Of a stretch of 64,000 nucleotides of DNA, positions 61,256-64,000 are shown one piece after another. Position numbers and translations under genes: made by a program. The notes beneath the pieces are model-generated. The model saw nothing but the letters and a program-made list of their open reading frames with translations. It was not told where the DNA came from and made no database searches. Each line of letters begins with the position of its first letter. The stretch's first letter is position 1. The DNA is from Pleurodeles waltl (taxonomy: Eukaryota > Chordata > Amphibia > Caudata > Salamandridae): positions 1,309,083,324-1,309,147,323 of the forward strand of contig NC_090444.1 in NCBI RefSeq assembly GCF_031143425.1, given 5' to 3'.

Positions 61256-62340
61256 CTAGCCTGTAGGAGTTGTAGTAGCTTGAAATAGTGTTCTAAGGAC
61301 TGCCTGTTCAACATTTGCTTGTTGGCGAGATAATACATCCACACAGTAGTGTTTAGTAAATGTGTGTGGTGTAGACCATGTGGCTGCTTCCCATATGTCT
61401 GCCATTGGTATATTGCCTAAAAATGCCATTGAAAACCCTTTCTTCCAAGTGGAATGAGCTTTAGGAGTTACCGGTAACTGTGTTTTTGTTTAAGAAAGCA
61501 AGTTTGTATACATTTGCCTTATGCATCATGCTAATCCACTTTTTGAAATAGGATTACCTTTGTGAGGCTGTTGAAAAGCCACAAAGAGTTGCTTAGATTT
61601 TCTGAAATCTTTATTCTATCTATATAGTACATGAGAGCTCTTTTAACATCAAGGGTGTGAAGAGCTCTTTCAGCAACTGAATCTGGTTGTGGAAATAAGA
61701 CTGGCAATTCCACTGGCTGACTGATATGAAAAGGTGAAACCACTTTTGGTAGGAATTTTAGATTTGTCCTAAGAACTATTTTGTTTTTGTGAATTTGAAA
61801 GAAAAGGTACTTCTAAAGTAAATGCTCGGACTTCACTAACTCTTCTTAAAGAAGTAACTGCTACTAAGAAGGCAACCCTCCATGATAAAAACTGAAGAGG
61901 GCAGGAATGCATGGGTTCAAATGGTGGCCCCATATGTCTTGTGTGTACAATGTTAGGATTCCACACAGGGGCTGGTGGAGCTCTAGGTGGAATAACTCTT
62001 TTAAGACCTTACCTAAAAGCCTTTATAACAGGAATTCAAAACAGGGAAGTATGTTGTCTGTTTTGGAGGTAAGCAGCTATTGCTGTTAAATGTATCCTAA
62101 TAGAGGAGTATGTGAGGTTTGCTTTTTGTAAGTATAGTAAATAGCAAACAATATCCTGTATTGAAGCTTTAAGTGGGTCAATGTTTTTAGGATGACAATA
62201 GTAGGCAAAATGCTTCCATTTAGCCTCATAACACTGTCTAGTTGTGGGTTTGCATGCTTCTTTTAAAATATCCATAAATTCAGATGTAAGTTGTAAGTAA
62301 CCAAATTCTATGACTTCAGGAGCCAAATCGCCAGGTTGAG
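61256..62340 (-). pseudogene. DIRS tyrosine recombinase, broken
   Basis: Pieces at 62036-62326, 61769-61966, 61531-61743 and down to a stop at 61256 align in order with the 50.5 kb recombinase. SLRRVSEVRAF keeps the first catalytic Arg and FTKHYCVD near 61345 keeps the Tyr. The His-x-x-Arg motif reads AHSTWKKG near 61455, so the second catalytic Arg is replaced by Trp. Several frameshifts are also present. The protein would be inactive. Confidence 0.88.
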
Positions 62341-63085
62341 TATGCTGGGATTTGGATGTCTGATTTGACTTCTCTTTTGAGTCAACAGATCTGGTCTGTT
62401 TGGTAGTTTGTGATGTGGTACTACAGGCAGATCAGTGTTGTGTACCAATGTTGACGTGTCCAGGTGGGAGCAATGAGTATGACGGTGTGCGTGGTTTGCT
62501 TCACCCTTTTGATCAGAAATGGAATTAGTGGGAGAGGTGGAAAAGCGTAAGCAAATATCCCTGACCAATTGATCCATAGAGCATTGCCCTTGAATTGAGG
62601 GTGTGGGTACCTGGATGTGAAGTTTTGGCATTTTGCGTTTTCTCTTGTAGCGAAAAGGTCTATGTCTGGGGTTCCCCACATTTGGAAGTATTGTTGAATC
62701 TCCCATTCATGTACATGTTACTGTGTCCTGCTTAAGAGGTCCGCTAGTTGATTGTGTATCCCTGGGATATACTCTGGCAGTAATTGAACGTGATTATGAA
62801 TTGCCCATTTCCAAATTGTCTGCACTAGAGGGGACAATTGAGATGAATGTGTCCCCCCCGTTTCTGCAGATAATACACTGAGGTCATACTGTCTGTCATT
62901 ATTAACACTGTCTTCTGTGTGATTTGTGTCTGAAAAGCTTTGAGTGCTAGGAATGCTGCTAGTAATTCCAAGTGGTTTATGTGATAAGTCTGTTGGATTG
63001 AGTTCCATTCCCCCTGAATAGTGAGGTTGTTGAGATGAGCTCCCCAAACTATCATTGATGTATCTGTTGTGATTAGGTTCCATTG
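62308..63085 (-). pseudogene. DIRS RNase H end and Dam-like domain
   Basis: The frames at 62718-63098 and 62308-62706 encode the second half of RNase H (a HINHLELLAAFLALKAF block in a shifted frame, then GIHNQLADLLSR) and the IDLFATRENAKCQNFTSRYP to FAYAFPPLP domain. Frameshifts separate the blocks. Similarity to the 50.5 kb copy ends near 63085. Confidence 0.85.
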
Positions 63086-64000
63086 TGGCTAATGGCAATT
63101 TTAGGAAAAGAACAACTGAAAAGTCACAAAAGAGCTAAGAATGACAATCCACAAGGTAGGTTCCAAAAGTTCAAATAAGCTAACTAATTTCTCAATATTA
63201 TGTGAGCCCTGCATAACTATGCCTTTTATCTCCACTTAATATGTTCACTTAAATATAACAGGGTTTCAAAATAAACATATACCAAGATGCAATTACAGGG
63301 TCCAGTTTCAAACACTTCTCTGTAAACTAAATGAGGATCCCAACTTAACCAATCTCAGGGCCACAATCTAATTCAATGAGCCATATCCTTAGGCCTACAT
63401 AAACAGCGTTCCTGTTTTGGTCTCCACCTTTCCTTAATGCAACATTACCTCCTCCAATCCCTCAACATCCAATAGACTAAACTATACCACTCCCTCCTTA
63501 GTTTCTCTCTAAACTCCTGCACAGTTTTAGCATCCCAACTAAGACATTTGTGAAGATCCAGCACTTCTTCTGGTTAGTAACCCTCAGGTTTGGAAGAAAC
63601 ATTAGATTTGTTCTCACTGCTTTGTGTGGATTTTATTCCACAGCCATTCCATGTTTTGCATGTCTCATTTCTATCTGTTGTTTGGGAATAAGAGAATCTG
63701 GGACTGTTGAAAAAGCAACAGCCAGCCTTTATAATCGCATCACTTCCATCTGCATCTTGAAGATGGAGCATCATGGTGGACTAACTCCTCTCCACTTTAA
63801 TCTTCAGATTCTGGTTTGCCTGTCAAACAGTTGCATTTCATAATCTTCATCAAGACCACATCAAATACAGTAAGAAAGTCCAAGAGAACCAATCTTTGAC
63901 ATCAACTAGTCATCGATGTTCAAATCCGAAGAGTAAACCCAGTGCCTTCAAAATAGGGTCTCTCCTAAAATGTTCTAGGGTCTACTCTTTGCATTCCAAA
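63086..64000. other. Intronic sequence to window end
   Basis: No gene is recognised. The minus strand has weak hints of an older coding relic near 63350-63500, too decayed to name. Confidence 0.35.

Larger units (their letters stand above)
60773..63085 (-). mobile_element. 5'-truncated DIRS element, sibling of the 50.5 kb copy
   Basis: The left terminus (GGAAAATGTTACTTACCC), terminal repeat (to about 60980) and internal complementary region (61117-61224) are in the same order as in the 50.5 kb element. They are followed by recombinase and the 3' part of RNase H. Similarity stops inside RNase H near 63085, so gag and RT are missing. The two copies are clearly diverged, so this is an independent insertion, not a recent duplication. 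It is sense to the host gene. Confidence 0.9.

Overview
This window looks like intronic sequence from a giant vertebrate genome. The repeat types present (tyrosine-recombinase DIRS retroelements, L2/CR1 LINEs, L1/Tx1-like LINEs, ~2 kb LTRs, hAT MITEs, a tRNA-type SINE) and their density point to a salamander, most likely a salamandrid newt such as Pleurodeles. The species is inferred from repeat style only. There are no bacterial genes, operons or CRISPR arrays, and nearly all open frames are transposon relics or chance frames.

The host gene is on the minus strand. Two short exons with good splice sites (27654-27749 and 10004-10134) join in frame and encode adjacent segments of the catalytic domain of ubiquitin-specific protease 45 (USP45), just downstream of the catalytic cysteine box. 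The intron between them is about 17.5 kb. The 36 kb to the right and 10 kb to the left contain no further exon that I could recognise, so they are read as flanking intron.

Layout, left to right. 1-10003: intron with a LINE 3' end, a SINE, pyrimidine-rich repeats and a hAT MITE. 10004-10134: USP45 exon. 10135-27653: intron holding a plus-strand DIRS recombinase relic, an internally deleted DIRS (13.2-15.3 kb), a large degenerate DIRS (15.3-23.8 kb) interrupted by two LTR-type insertions, an L1 relic and a perfect hAT MITE. 27654-27749: USP45 exon. 29.2-32.9 kb: a DIRS end, an L1 piece and a second lineage of YR retroelement. 37.3-43.3 kb: L1 and L2/CR1 relics. 47.5-50.3 kb: an L2/CR1 LINE on the minus strand. 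50471-56362: a nearly complete DIRS element. 57865-59931: a solo-LTR-like element. 60773-63085: a 5'-truncated sibling of the DIRS element.

The best single structure is the 5.9 kb DIRS element. It has inverted termini and an internal complementary region made precisely of the two outer ends joined head to head. Its RT-RNase H frame is intact, but gag carries two frameshifts and the recombinase one. Most YR elements lie in the sense orientation of the host gene, while all four L1 pieces lie antisense.
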